From: Climacium dendroides
Taxonomy: Eukaryota; Streptophyta; Bryopsida; Hypnales; Climaciaceae
Assembly (NCBI GenBank): GCA_950106755.1
Contig: OX467089.1
Span: 2,606,501 to 2,670,500, forward strand
Length of the DNA stretch: 64,000 bases
Direction of reading: 5' to 3'
The first letter of the stretch is position 1, and every line of letters starts with the position of its first letter. The notes beneath the pieces are model-generated. The model did not search any database. It was not told the DNA's origin and saw only the letters and a program-made list of their open reading frames with translations. A program made the position numbers and the translations under genes. This document shows positions 23,101 through 35,000 of the stretch, one piece after another.

Positions 23101-26100
23101 TCATTTAAATTGCCAATAGAGAGCAACATTCAACATAATTAATTCTAAAATGTTACATATTTTCATTGTCTGTAATTTTCCATTCACATACTTACCTTCT
23201 TCAACTTTATGAAGCTAGAATCTTTGAAGATGTACACAAAAATCAATACCTAAATAACTACAAGTTCATTTTCCTTTGCATGTGCTTCTAGTTGAGCAAT
23301 TGAAGGTCTTCCACTAGTGTGGAAAATTGTTGTCATTAGGGCTTTTCAAATGAAGACTTTTACAAGTTGAATGCAACCTCCTCCAATTGGATATCATTGA
23401 CAAATTGACATTAGATTCATTAATTTCAACATGCCCACAAACTTCTAAGGCTCCGTCTACTAAAGTGTCCACTACAAAGCGAGTGCTTTCACCGTGAATG
23501 TAGAAGAGGGACCTCAACACCACTTGTCCCTTGCAAATGCAAATCATAGTCATTATTGTCTACAAGTATTAACAAAAAAGGAGGAAGATCCTCAATAACA
23601 GTGAAGGCCATTTACATCTGTAGTATCAAAGTACATTATTGTAACTATTCATCTTCTCCGTTTTGTCAATAAGACTCATAGAGAAGTAATTACCAAAATA
23701 GGACAAATATAATAGACATACATTCAACATTCCAACATTCCAATAGACTTATAGCAAAACATAGAAAGAGTTGTAATTGGAAATGTAGAGAATTATTTTT
23801 TTATAAATTGTTTTTCTATAAACTGATGACATGTACTAAACTTTTCATGCATGTTTTCTTCTTAATTTCTATGTTCTGCACTTCTAGCTCACTATCCATT
23901 TTTTTCCAGTTAAGTGGTCTTCTTTGTACATGCTTGACTTGAGCTTCACTTTCTTCCACATGCAGTTATAGTTGCACATCTATTTCTACAAAGAAGACAA
24001 GATCAATAGTTTTAGGTAGAAGTTCACAATTGCTCTTCTACAATTACAATTACTCATGTGAACCAAACCTTTACATTGACAATGAATTAGACGGGGAATT
24101 AGATAGATACAAATTATAAGAAATACAGAATACTCTAACTCTAACAACAATAGTTTATAATGGTCTTATGTGCTCTTTTTTTTAAATGTTTTTTTTAATT
24201 AAGAAGTTACAGTACAAAGTGCACTTTTTTCTCAATGACAATTTGATATGAGGTATATGGCAAATACCAAATTGAGCTATTTGATAGCATCAAGTTGAAA
24301 CTACAAGACAAGCTACATGTTGTATGCTTTTTGTTGGATTCATCATGAGATGGAGGATTCCTCCAATGGCATTAGACACCACTCTTAAGGAATTGGACTA
24401 CAATGTGTCCCTATTGTGTCTATCTCATCGCAAATATTTTTGTCACACTGAATCAGTCTTGAACACTCCACCTATTGTGAGACTTTAAATGAAACTCCTA
24501 CAACACAAAGACAATAAAGAAATATGTCCCAATATCAAGATGTGGATGTCGATGCATTTTATGGAGTTCATTGATTCATCTTCAAATGAGAGAAGAACAA
24601 CTACCATACAATTTAGTGACAGGGATGAAACTAATATATGCTAGGAAACTTTGCACTTTCTATAATGTAAGCTAAGACGAAGGACTAAAACAAAAAAAAT
24701 GGAAAGAAAGCATGCTACATTGTGAGTCCTTGCAAGGCACAACATCACATGAAACTAATTGCCCCAACAATCTTCCTCACGACCTAATTTCAGCTTAAAT
24801 CTACTCCTCTGACAATTTGAGTAACAATAGAGATGCATAGGCCACTACTATTACTGGTTGCTCAATGGACACAAACCCCAACATGTCGTCTGATGAAGGT
24901 CAGGAATTGTTTTGGACATGATTCGACTCCATCGACCTTGCATCACTGTAAGTGCAATCTTGGGAAGAGGACATCCATGTAGTGCGTGGTAAAGAAACCC
25001 TAATGCCACAAGAACTTCAATCCTCTATATGAAGACTTACTATGTGGGACGTTCTTAACAAGATGGGAGTCGTTTCCTATGATACAATAACTATAGCAAT
25101 GTTTGTTGGAGGACAAGTATAGAATATTATTTACATAGCCCTAATTTAATACTAGAAACCATGCGTTGGTTCATTTGGTCATTTGATTTCCGAAAATCTA
25201 GAATGCACAACCATTGAAATTGAGGGTCCAAATTGTAGAATTGGGGTGCCGTCTGGTGTATCGTTTGCCCTTGCATGTGGTTTGAAAATTGGTGGTTTTG
25301 CCTAGCTGTAGTTATCCATGACCATGGAATCTTGATCGTATAGCAATGTACAAGTTTCACCATTGCAAACTACAAGTATTTTGGTGTAATTCCTCACATT
25401 TTAGTTTGCTTTGGAGGTATTTTCAAATTTTGTTGAAGATTTTGAGCTTTGATGGCATGGTATTGGGGCATGTAGTCATAGAATCTATAGAGAATGTAAG
25501 AATAATAGAATTTTTTTGTTAAATTCTCTAATTTTCATGGTTCTATTGCACTGGAGAGTCTAATTTATAGATATTATCAGTTAAATAGACTTTACTATAA
25601 GATATCATCAATAGATAGATAGAAGTGGATGAACGGAGTACAATCTATAGTGGCAATTAGAACTGATCATGAGGAACAAGTGAAGTCAATTGTCCAACGA
25701 AGAAGGGCAATCTAGGAGAAAGTCTAGAGCTCATGCAGTGATGGCCAATAGTAGTGGAGTGGTCTATAGTTTGTTTGTGGAATTTAAGTGTATAGAGTGA
25801 CATTGAATTTTTATTGTACTAGTGTTTTGTTTTGTACTATGTCAATAGATATTACAGAGTGAGGCTATGAAAGAAGTGAGGAACAATTGTAATTTAATGA
25901 TGAAATACAATGCAAAAATTATTAGTGGAAATATTGCATTCAATTGGGTGTAGATTGTTATGTGTTATGAATTTTGAATGTCAAAATCTATTATGTGATG
26001 ATATATGGATGTGTGGTTTTCCATGGTATTATAGCTATTGTGGTGAGTGTACTAGGGTTGTGTGTATTGATTGTGTATGTTTCTATTTGTGTTGAGCATT

Positions 26101-26350
26101 GAGTTTATGGTTCAGTTTCGTATGGAATTTCTGTTAATGTGACCAAGGGTTGATGTTGGTCTATATTTGGTTCTCATTGTTTTAATCAATCGTATATGGG
26201 CATGATGTTATGGTATATTTTGTGGTTTGAATTGGAAGTTAACCCATAGAGTCAGTGAGACTAAATGTCAATGGGAGAGTGATCCTGTAGATTGAGATCA
26301 ATAGAACTCATAAAATGAGTGATATAACAATGAATAGAGAGTTTTCTAAA
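20175..26350. other. AT-rich intergenic DNA after the tryptophan synthase gene
   Basis: The first ~450 bp are probably the 3' UTR and flank; no textbook AATAAA was noted. From about 21 kb on, all frames are broken by stops at short intervals. I found no recognisable protein domain, RNA gene or tandem repeat. Short ORFs (for example near 22530, 23314, 25127 and 25910) have no family resemblance and look like chance. Confidence 0.5.
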
Positions 26351-26480
26351 TTGAAATGAGGAAATGTAAATTTTGTCATCAATTGAATTATTCAAAGTTG
26401 GAATATAAAATTAAGAGAGAAACTACCATAGTTGAGAATAAAAGCAAAGATTCAATTGAAGAAAAGTTGGAGAAAACTTT
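26350..26480 (+). pseudogene. Possible retrotransposon gag relic (mutated zinc knuckle)
   Basis: One frame reads KCKFCHQLNYSKLEYK. The spacing C-x2-C-x4-Y-x4-Y is exactly that of a CCHC knuckle with the His and last Cys both changed to Tyr, followed by a Lys/Glu-rich stretch as in copia gag. Stops surround it. Suggestive only. Confidence 0.3.
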
Positions 26481-26632
26481 GATAGGAGAGAATCAATAGT
26501 TGGTGGCAAGTCTATCCTGCAAATAGAAAATGGACATTATGGAAGAATTAATGGAAAAATGTTGGACATTTGTACAAGCAGACCAATAGAACTATAAAAG
26601 AATGTACCTACATACTGGGAGAAGTTGGCGAG

Positions 26633-26782
26633 CACTATTAGAAAATTTCGTATTTCTGTTGTTTTGGTCGCGTTGATCCGGTCAAAATCTGACAGAAATC
26701 TGTTGGTTTCAACAGATTTCTGTCAGATTTTGACCGGATCAACGCGACCAAAACAACAGAAATACGAAATTTTCTAGTAGTG
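26633..26782. mobile_element. 150-bp CACTA-type foldback element
   Basis: Two 73-bp arms are reverse complements except at one position (CACTAT on the left, CACTAC on the right end read inward), separated by a 4-bp GTTT loop. The ends begin CACTA, as in En/Spm (CACTA) transposons. The element is flanked on both sides by GAG (26630-26632, 26783-26785), matching the 3-bp duplication of that superfamily. It has no coding capacity, so it would need a transposase from elsewhere. A transcript would form a nearly perfect hairpin, a possible small-RNA precursor. Confidence 0.85.
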
Positions 26783-27122
26783 GAGGTTGACTAAAAAGCT
26801 AGGAGACAAAGCTTAATTTATAGATTAACCAACAATTTGATAAGTTACCAACCAGGGTTTTAATTATAATAAAGGCAATTTATCTATTGTATTCGCCTAA
26901 GTAGGAATTCTCCATTTCCCTCAATTGTGCATACACTTAGAGATTGATTAAATTCACAACCTGATATAAGAGTTACCCATGTGCATTCATACCTCCCTGC
27001 GAACGAACTTAAACTATAGGTATTTATTAATGTTTATCCATTATAAAAACTATACTACAAGGCAGAATTAAAGTTTAGTCACCTTAGAGTTGTAGTAAAG
27101 GCAGGATAGGCAACAGGACATA

Positions 27123-27364
27123 AAGGCACTTTTGCAAGAACTTCATGTTATGAAGCAATTGCAGATGGGGATGACTAGAGTGGAGGATCTTGAGTGAAAG
27201 GCCAAATGTCAGCAGCGGTATAAGAAATGGGACGAGGAATGCAATCATATGTCTAAACTTAACTTGGAACGTGAAATTGAGGGTGAGATTTGCATGGAAA
27301 GGAACCCAGAGATTGCACTCCCAAATTGCAACCACATCATGTGCCTCACTTGTTATCGTGATTG
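27123..27364 (+). pseudogene. Exon relic of a RING-finger E3 ligase (AIRP2-like)
   Basis: One frame encodes a Gln/Glu-rich stretch ending TRVEDLE, a TGA stop, then KAKCQQRYKKW and EICMERNPEIALPNCNH followed by IMCLTCYRDW. The order (helical stretch, then a RING with LPNC.H..C..CYRDW) recalls the plant AIRP2-type E3 family. It ends at a good donor (TTG|GTGAGC) and follows an AG acceptor, so an exon with its borders survives. The first zinc Cys appears lost and the frame holds a stop, so this is non-functional. The other exons were not found nearby. Confidence 0.5.
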
Positions 27365-28449
27365 GTGAGCTTCAATGTCTTTATAGTGAATAGTCTATGT
27401 TTGTAATTTGTGTTTTGAATTTCATGTTAAAGTAGTGATTTGGATACTCTTTTGAGGTTGATGAACTCGCATAAAATTACTATAAGACCTTGCGATTCAT
27501 ATAATTACCAAGTATGGACAAGCCAATTCATGGACAATGTCTAAAATTTGCCAAGGTCATAAGAAAATAGTGAATTCATAGTTCACTGGCATTGTAAAAC
27601 ATCATCCAAATCTTGAAAAAAAATAGCAACAAAATCATACTTGCTAGAGCCAAAGATCTCTTTGCAAACAATCCACCATCTCCATTGTAAAAAATAGACA
27701 ATTCCATTTCAAAAACTTAAATCATAAATATTGCAAAATTCCAATTCTTCACATACCCCAAACCTAAAATGCCGTCAAAAGAGGTGGAGAACCAAATCAA
27801 TACCTAAACAATCGGTTCCTAAATATTATTATTGATTGCAATTTTCTATGCATATAGACACTTATAAAACAACATCTCAAAGCTTGAGAAGAAAACAAAC
27901 ACACAAGAAACTCCTAATTGCAAAAAAGCAAACACTAATTCCATTTCAAAAGCTTGATCACCATGTATCGCAGGAGCTTCAAGAAAATGCAATGCAATGG
28001 GATCCATCACAACCATGGCGGATCACACTCTTACAAGACGACGATGACGTTGGACCCAAAATCGCAATTATGTTGTCCGTATTGGAATGTACCTACCTAT
28101 AATGCTTGTACAAATGGGCCACCTTGCTATTGGGCCACGCAAAACAGGAACCCACAAATCACAACCCTAGAACACTAATTTGATAAATCTACGCTTTGAA
28201 ATGGCATCTATCCATGTATTGGAATAGGAATGCTCTACCGTGCAAATGGTATTCCATAAACAAACTCTCCACTGTCATCCATCTTTGGTAATTGAAGTTC
28301 CGTCCATCCTTCAACTCAAAAGGAAAACGTGTAATATTTATCAAATAGGAGTTTGAATGTTTGCAGAGGAACTCAACTAGGGAAGGCAAGGGTATCTACA
28401 TTTTAGAGGCTTCACAAACACTTTAGGTAACTTTGACTATGTCAATTTC

Positions 28450-29831
28450 TTGGGATCTTCAAAAAAAGTTGATGTACACGTTGATCCTATACTTGCTAAG
28501 TTCGCTAGTGCAAAATGGCTACGTGGGGTTAATAATTATGGAAATCTCCTTTTATTGTTTTCAAGACCCAAACCAAGGTGTACAATAGCATATGAAAAAC
28601 TCTCGACATGTCTTGATGTGTTTGAAAAATATTGGCCTTCCAAAACATTGACAAAAATAATACAAGAGACAAATCATTATGCTTCTTTAGTACTAGATAA
28701 ATGCAAAGGCCAAACAAATGGAGTTTGGAATAGACTCCTCTACAATACCAAGAATTTTGGGTGTACTTAGGAGTTTTATTATTCATGGAAGTAAAGAGAG
28801 TACTGCACATGAGATGTTATTAGTCACAAAATGAGCCACTTTTCCATTTCCAAGTCATATCAAAGTTTTTCACTCATGATAGATTTGAAAATATATCGCG
28901 ATGCTTGCATGTGGCTAAAGTAGAAGCTAATGTGGCTAAAGTGACTAAAATGAAAGTGTCAGATGTGAAAATCTATAGAATCTCAATCAACAATTGATTG
29001 TTAATGAGTCCAATAGTTTTTTAGGCATGTATTGCCTTATAGGATTGAAGTGATTATGGATTTCATCTAAACTTTGCATTAGTGAAGGCATGTTGTTATC
29101 ACTAATAGTTTTTTCACATCAATGCTTCTATTTCTTCAATTACTTAATCAAAAAACCATGGCAATTGGAACATTGAAGTCAAATTGGAAGTATGTGCATA
29201 AGAAAATGTGACATAAAAATATAACAAAGACAAAGGAGTTGAGGTGGATAGATTCCCGCATGCATATTTCAAGTAGAATTTGTTGTGCTGTTTGGAAAGA
29301 TAAAGTTCCTATTTTGCTTTTATCAACACATGTAGAGGCACATGACATGGAGAAGAAGTGACAGTATAGAGAGGAAGGTGAAAGGGGGCAAAGATCCAAT
29401 GCCAAGAGGCCCTATGCATTTGTAGTACTAGCAAAACATGAGAAGGGTGGACAATGTTGACCAACTATGAGGAAATTATAGCACCTTGACAAGTAGTCAT
29501 AATGGTGACACCATTTATTTTATTTCCTATTGGACATGACTATTGTGAATTTGTGGATTATCCATAGTGATCTAAGTTTCAAATTCATAAAAGACCCTAT
29601 GACCCATCTAGCATTCCAAATGCAATTGGCAAAAGAATTGACATTCAAGTGGCCAAGCAAAGTGAAAAGCTTTTCAAAATTCACCCCCAATATTTGCACT
29701 ACTCACGGTACATAGTCCATGGGAAACAAAAAGACTCTGCAAAATTTGTAGGAAAAAAAACTCCCATACTTGCCTACATTGCAATGAGTTGTACATATGT
29801 GAGTTTCCTTGTTATTGTTCATGTCATTGGT
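28450..29831 (+). pseudogene. piggyBac (PGBD) transposase relic
   Basis: Fragments in shifting + frames follow piggyBac transposase order. An N-terminal YWPSKTLTKIIQETNHYA (about 28628-28684) is followed by FWVYLGVLLFM (about 28753) and FFTHDRFENISRCLH (about 28868). Next come HVVITNSFFTSMLLF and AIGTLKSNWK (29090-29185), then CAVWKDKVPILLLSTH (29288-29335). YFLLDMTIVNLWI (about 29525) and MTHLAFQMQLAKEL follow. The C-terminal Cys-rich domain is KRLCKICRKKNSHTC then LHCNELYICEFPC (29729-29820). The position matching a catalytic Asp (DN-F-[YF]TS) reads Asn. Several stops and frameshifts show it is dead. Naming rests on motif order seen by eye. Confidence 0.7.
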
Positions 29832-29868
29832 CTTAGCTACTATGATTGTAATGCACTAGTACTGTGAC

Positions 29869-30020
29869 TTCTTTCAAGAACACTTTTGTGTAGGAAGTAA
29901 GTCAGGTGCATGTAGCCTTTTACCTGACATCTGTAATTCGAGTATTCTACTTTCTCTCTGTTACTGTGGCTACAAGGAGTTCTTTCAAGAACACTTTTGT
30001 GAAGTCAGGTGCATGTAGCC
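29869..30020 (+). repeat. Direct repeat of about 45 bp, two copies
   Basis: TTCTTTCAAGAACACTTTTG and AAGTCAGGTGCATGTAGCC occur at 29869-29917 and again at 29980-30020; the first copy has 8 extra bases in the middle. The repeat lies between the piggyBac relic and the next pseudogene. Origin unknown. Confidence 0.75.
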
Positions 30021-30139
30021 TCGTACGGTTGTTGTAGAAACCCTAATCGCTCCAATAGAAACGGAAGTCTCCTTGGTTGTGGACACTAGCAAGTCTTACA
30101 TATTCTGCCCTTTCCAACACCTAGTTCATTGCAGTCGTC

Positions 30140-30548
30140 ATGGCAGATCAGGAAGTGCTGTGGGCGGACTACCTGTGTGAGATCTTGTAGTAGAAGGAGC
30201 AGGACTGGCACCTGCGCAGTCTTACTTGTCCAGCGGCCTCTGCATCCATTGATAAGCTACGCTTCGGGTCCATTTACGCTTAGCGCTTGTCTGGAAGACA
30301 GGAGAGCTTTGCGAGGGAGGATTTCGAGAAGACGAAGGAAGACTTGAAGCATTGGTACAAAGTGGCTGAAATTATTGCCGTGGTTACAGACAAGTGCATT
30401 TCGGACGAAGGGAGTGCTAGGCTTTCTTGGAAGAGTGGGCACCTCGTGATAGGTAGGCCAGGGAGTTTGGATGCTCTGATTGAGCAGGAGCTAAGGACAT
30501 CAGCGAAGCTCACTACTTCTGTGCAACCCTCAATCATCAAAAATGACG
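30140..30548 (+). pseudogene. Unknown plant gene fragment with three in-frame stops
   Basis: From ATG 30140 a single frame reads MADQEVLWADYLCEIL, two adjacent TAG codons, then a coding-like stretch, a further TAG, then about 85 residues rich in Glu/Lys/Asp (with KTKEDLKHWYKVAEII and SARLSWKSGHLVIGR) up to a donor-like G|GTAAGT at 30549. The GC content is higher than its surroundings, as in the real exons of this window. Family not recognised. The stops make it a broken copy, perhaps a retained first exon. Confidence 0.45.
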
Positions 30549-31120
30549 GTAAGTATTTCAATTCGTGTCCGATTGAACCCAAAGTGAAACATAATAACGA
30601 AACCAACATAATCACAAATCCTATGCAGAACTCTTATTATGATGCTGTCTAAACTTTTCTGTGATATGAGAAATGTTACTGATATTTTACCCTTTCTATG
30701 CCTGTTATTCAGCATCCTATTTTTCATCTATTGAAGTCGAAATCTCCCTTGGAATTTGGAGTTTCATAGTGGGTGAAGATCACGTTCTATTTGCAGCATG
30801 ATGACTTTCTGCTCCTTTTGCGCAGATGAGAATTCTATTTGGGACTGACTGGCAGAATAACTACGATGTTTCAAGAAGCCAGACTATTTTGTTAAAGTAC
30901 GAGTGAACCTTGTTGTCTTAAAGAAGTTATTGAGGTGAATTATGTCAAATTACAATTTGTGGAACTATTGAGGTGGTAAAGTTCTCTCAGAATGTGCACT
31001 TCGTAGAGAACATGTTGTGAAATGTGTGCTGAGGGCACTGCCACAACCGTCGGGCTGCCCAACTGCATCCAGTTCGAGTCACTGTTAACAACTTATGAAC
31101 AGTGCGTTCTTCTGCGGTCA

Positions 31121-31132
31121 GCTCTGATACCA
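31121..31132 (-). other. Possible LTR-element primer site relic (tRNA-Met 3' end)
   Basis: Read on the - strand this is TGGTATCAGAGC, the usual copia primer-binding site complementary to the 3' end of initiator tRNA-Met. No matching LTR pair or polyprotein was found around it, so it may be the remnant of a decayed element or a chance 12-mer. It contrasts with the half-tRNA sites of the copia families further right. Confidence 0.3.
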
Positions 31133-31238
31133 ACTACTGTTCACAGCCCGTCTTTGGCCACGGTGACCAGCCTGTCATTTAAGGGTTAAGAAATTCTATC
31201 CTACACTGCCAGGTTTTTTCCCATGGTAGTGTCATTAA

Positions 31239-31478
31239 CCCATAAACAAAGCCATGGACGTTTTTTGTCCAATGAATGACAAGGGATTTTCATGTGTAAG
31301 ACAAGGATTTTCATGTGAGACAGAAATGCAACTATTCATCTTCTAAATTAGGGGTGGAAAGGAGAAATCTTCTACAGTAGTTTGACTCCCAATGAATATT
31401 TTTGTTTTTTTCAAACTAAATGATGTCACACATTCCAAAAGGGCTGATTTTCACGGTCACCAGCCCGGCATTTAAGGG
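31239..31478. mobile_element. TTAA-flanked inverted-repeat element (240 bp)
   Basis: TTAA (31235-31238) is followed by CCCATAAACAAAGCC, and the other end GGCATTTAAGGG is followed by TTAA (31479-31482). The ~35 bp before the right end (CGGT.ACCAGCC.G.CATTTAAGGGTTAAG) occur again at 31161-31190, so a second, partly overwritten copy lies directly to the left. Non-coding. Confidence 0.55.
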
Positions 31479-32083
31479 TTAAGATCCCGACCAGACGTTT
31501 TAAGAGGGTTTAAAGTTTTAAGGTGTCGGGTTAAGGAAGATACATAAAGAGAAAAAGCTCTTTTTCTCGGGCCAAAGAGAGAAGAAGCTAGCATAGCTAT
31601 ATTGAGCTCAGAAACGATGTTTGACAACGAGACAATGGAATTGGTCTTGAAAGGTTTAAGAACTGTCGGAGCCAAGCAGGTTGCACATGGTCAAGGACCA
31701 TTCCCGTTGACCCTGGATAACATAACAAACAGCAATTGACGCCACGCAAATAGAGCTGAGCTCTGCCGACAGACAGTCACAGGCAACTCAAAAGCGCAAT
31801 TGCGCTTGGAGGAAGGTCCACAAAGGAACCCCCAGCAGCACGCAATGTGCTTTCAAACCAATCCGAGGTAACCAGGTCCCATGCGCGGTTCAAATGAGAA
31901 CAATCCCGCTAAACGGATTCGATGAATGCGAACGTCAGCGTGTATTCAGAGATTCAATTTCCACGCTAACAATATTAGATCTTCTACGGTTGCCTCAGCA
32001 CGTTTCCCTCCTACTGAACTGTGTACCTTATTACCTGAGCACCCACCACTCGCCGTACGACCCCCGACCCCCGTAAATAGGAC

Positions 32084-35000
32084 CTACTGGTTTAGCAGCT
32101 GGCGCAACACATACTGTAGAATGCCCCCGTGCGAAAAGTACGTCAACTCGACCTGGGTGTCGAACCGAAGCACGCAGGTGAACTCCTTATTGTTGTCCGT
32201 TTTCACAGCGATATCCATGCCGGGTTTGATATCCTCCAGGGCTGGCATATCTATGCTATACCTCTCAAAGCCAGTCAGTCCCAGCGTCTCCGCGTCCTCG
32301 CCCTCCTTGAAGCACAGAGGAATCAAGCCCATACCCACCAGATTGCTGCGATGGATACGCTCGAAACTCTTCGCAATCACAGCTTTCACGCCCTGCATCA
32401 ACACCAAGGGCACAGTCAGTCGGTCGGTAAGGGTCCAAGGGAGAATCGCTACAGAGCAGATTGGATTGGCCAAGGCTTGTCATAGATCGCCATTGAACAT
32501 CTTGGAACACGCGCGAAACGTGAGACATCGCCCACCACTGCGGCTGCTCCTCGTACTTTGAACCTTTCAACTATTGAAGGATGGGCCAATCCGATCTAGG
32601 CAACTGTCACATACTCCCAAAGTTGCGACTCTTACCTGCAAGTAGGGACCTTTGGCAGCCCAATCTCGAGAACTTCCACTGCCGTACTCCGCTCCCGCTA
32701 GGATGATCGTGTCATGACCCTCGTCCCTGTATTTCTGCATCACCCAACCTTCCACACTCGTCATCTCATCCCCATATCACAGCACAGATGTAACGTCCTA
32801 CAATGTTTCAGGCAGGGTAAGGATAGGAGTGAAAAAAGTCCCTCTTACCACGGCAGCGTCGTAAATGAACATCTTCTCCTGCGTTGGGACGTACAAAGTC
32901 TTCGGCCCAACCTCGCCTTTCAGAAACTTGTTCACGATCCGAATGTTCGCGAACGTCCCTCTCGCCATGACTTCATCGTTACCACGCCTGCTGCCGTACG
33001 AGTTGAAATCTTTTCGATCCACTCCGCGCTCCAGTAAATACTTCGCGGCAGGACTCTCTTTGTTGATGTTACCTGCCGGTGAAATGTGGTCGGTGGTGAT
33101 ACTGTCTCCGAAATTCAAAAGGCAGAACGCGTCCTTCACGCTTCGCACTCCAGGAGGATCCTTCGTCATGGTTTTGAAGAAGGGCGGATCGTGAACGTAG
33201 GTAGAGGTTGGGTCCCATGCATACTGAGCGCCCACGGGGGCCTCCAGGCTGTTCCACATGGCATTACCTTCCGTGATGGCTTTGTATGTCGACTGGAACA
33301 TCTCCGGCAGGACTGACCTTGCGACCACCTGCGCATGACAGAACGCCTCAGTCAGTCCCCCTGGCATGCCCACCAACCTTCTCACGAAAAAATCAGACAC
33401 CTCAAAGCCCTCTCCACAAGTATCGTCCGCCGAATAGGACGGGCGCACACAACACCCCCGAGACCAAAGCGACTCGATGACCCTACTCGCGAGGTTGCGA
33501 CACAAGTCTCCGCCTACATACAGTCAGGCACACTCTTGACAGTCCAGGTCAGGACACCTCTGCCCAACTTTCTCCCCTCGACTTACCTCAGCAACCTCCT
33601 CATTAGAAGGCCAGATATCCCTCAAAAAGACATTCTTCCCGTCTTTGCCGACACCAATGGGCTCCGTCTCGAAGTCGATGTTCACCTGCAACAAGAACGC
33701 CACAACCTCAGAAGATTCAACAGGCGTGCTAAAACAACTCATACAGGAGACCCGCAAGGTTCTTTCCACATAGTTCTACGTAGTGAAACATGAGCTGCGC
33801 GTCACCAGACCCTATCCAAAGCAACGGCAACATAAACTGCAGGGTCGCACCGTTCCAGCAAAAGCGTAAGCCACCACCAATGGAGGCGATGCCAGGTAGT
33901 TGGCGCGAGTCAACGGATGAACACGTCCCTCGAAGTTGCGGTTGCCAGATAGCACAGCAGCAGCGACCACATCTACACATCACATAGCACCACAGCGTTT
34001 AAGCGATTCCAACACCTCAAATAACTCGCTGTCTCGCAAACATGAACTCGCGACTCCCTAACTGATCCTCACACTGCACACTGGAGGCTGCGCAATGACA
34101 ACGCCATTCAGGACGGAGCCACCGCTCTCGGAAGATGCCACGAAGCCTTGAGCCCGACAGCTGCGCAGAATGCACTCAAAACAACATACAATGAGATCCT
34201 ACCATTCGCTGCAACGGCCTCGGTGACGTCTTCGTGAAGATCGCCGGAGTTACCGATGCACGTTGTGCATCCATAACCGACCAGGCTAAAGCCTTGTTTG
34301 TCGAGATATTTGTTCAAGCCACTGCCACGTTACAAGATCACGAAAGGGGTAAGAAAAAGCCATCACATCACCCCCTCTGTGAGGTCGGCGAGGAGCAACT
34401 CAACCTCGCACCGAATTCTGCATTAAACTAACAAAGGCGCACCTAAAATTAATCCGATAAACATCAATGATCACAAACAAGCAAAAGCCTACCCAACGAA
34501 GGAAACAACACCGTCGTATTCCAAATACATGCATCGCATCCACTGTCGTCATTCCCGATCTGCTGCTCACCTTTTCTCCAGGTACATGGTGACAACCCCT
34601 GAACCCGGTGCTAGGCTGGTCTTAACCCATGGCTTGACCTGTCAAAAGGCGAATTCAGACGATAGGCAGGCTCGACACAAAACTGAGAAACTAATGTGGA
34701 GTCAGCATTGACGCTCAGGTCACCTTCTCGGCGTGTTCGAGACGATCAGTCTAAGACAGACCTCACAAACACCCGGAAGAAAACAGTATAGATCAAGTTC
34801 CACAGAAAGGAAAATGATCAGGTAATCTCCCCGACCATGACAGTCGCATACTAACTATCTCACTGACAGAACCACCAAGGCAAGAACTTCACGGCTGCTG
34901 CTGATTATCCACACAAATCCCGAATGGTAAGAACTCCGTCTGTAATGCCCAGCGGTCTGACCTCAAGTCCGAGTTCGGTCGCCTTCTTCGCCACAAGGCC

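Noticed and set aside
25910..26095. Cys-rich small ORF that resembles a secreted peptide
   Set aside because: Cysteines are irregular, there is no signal peptide followed by a mature domain, and the surroundings are non-coding.
31472..31675. - strand ORF near 31.5 kb
   Set aside because: 67 codons, starts by the end of a TTAA element and has no family resemblance; not supported as a gene.
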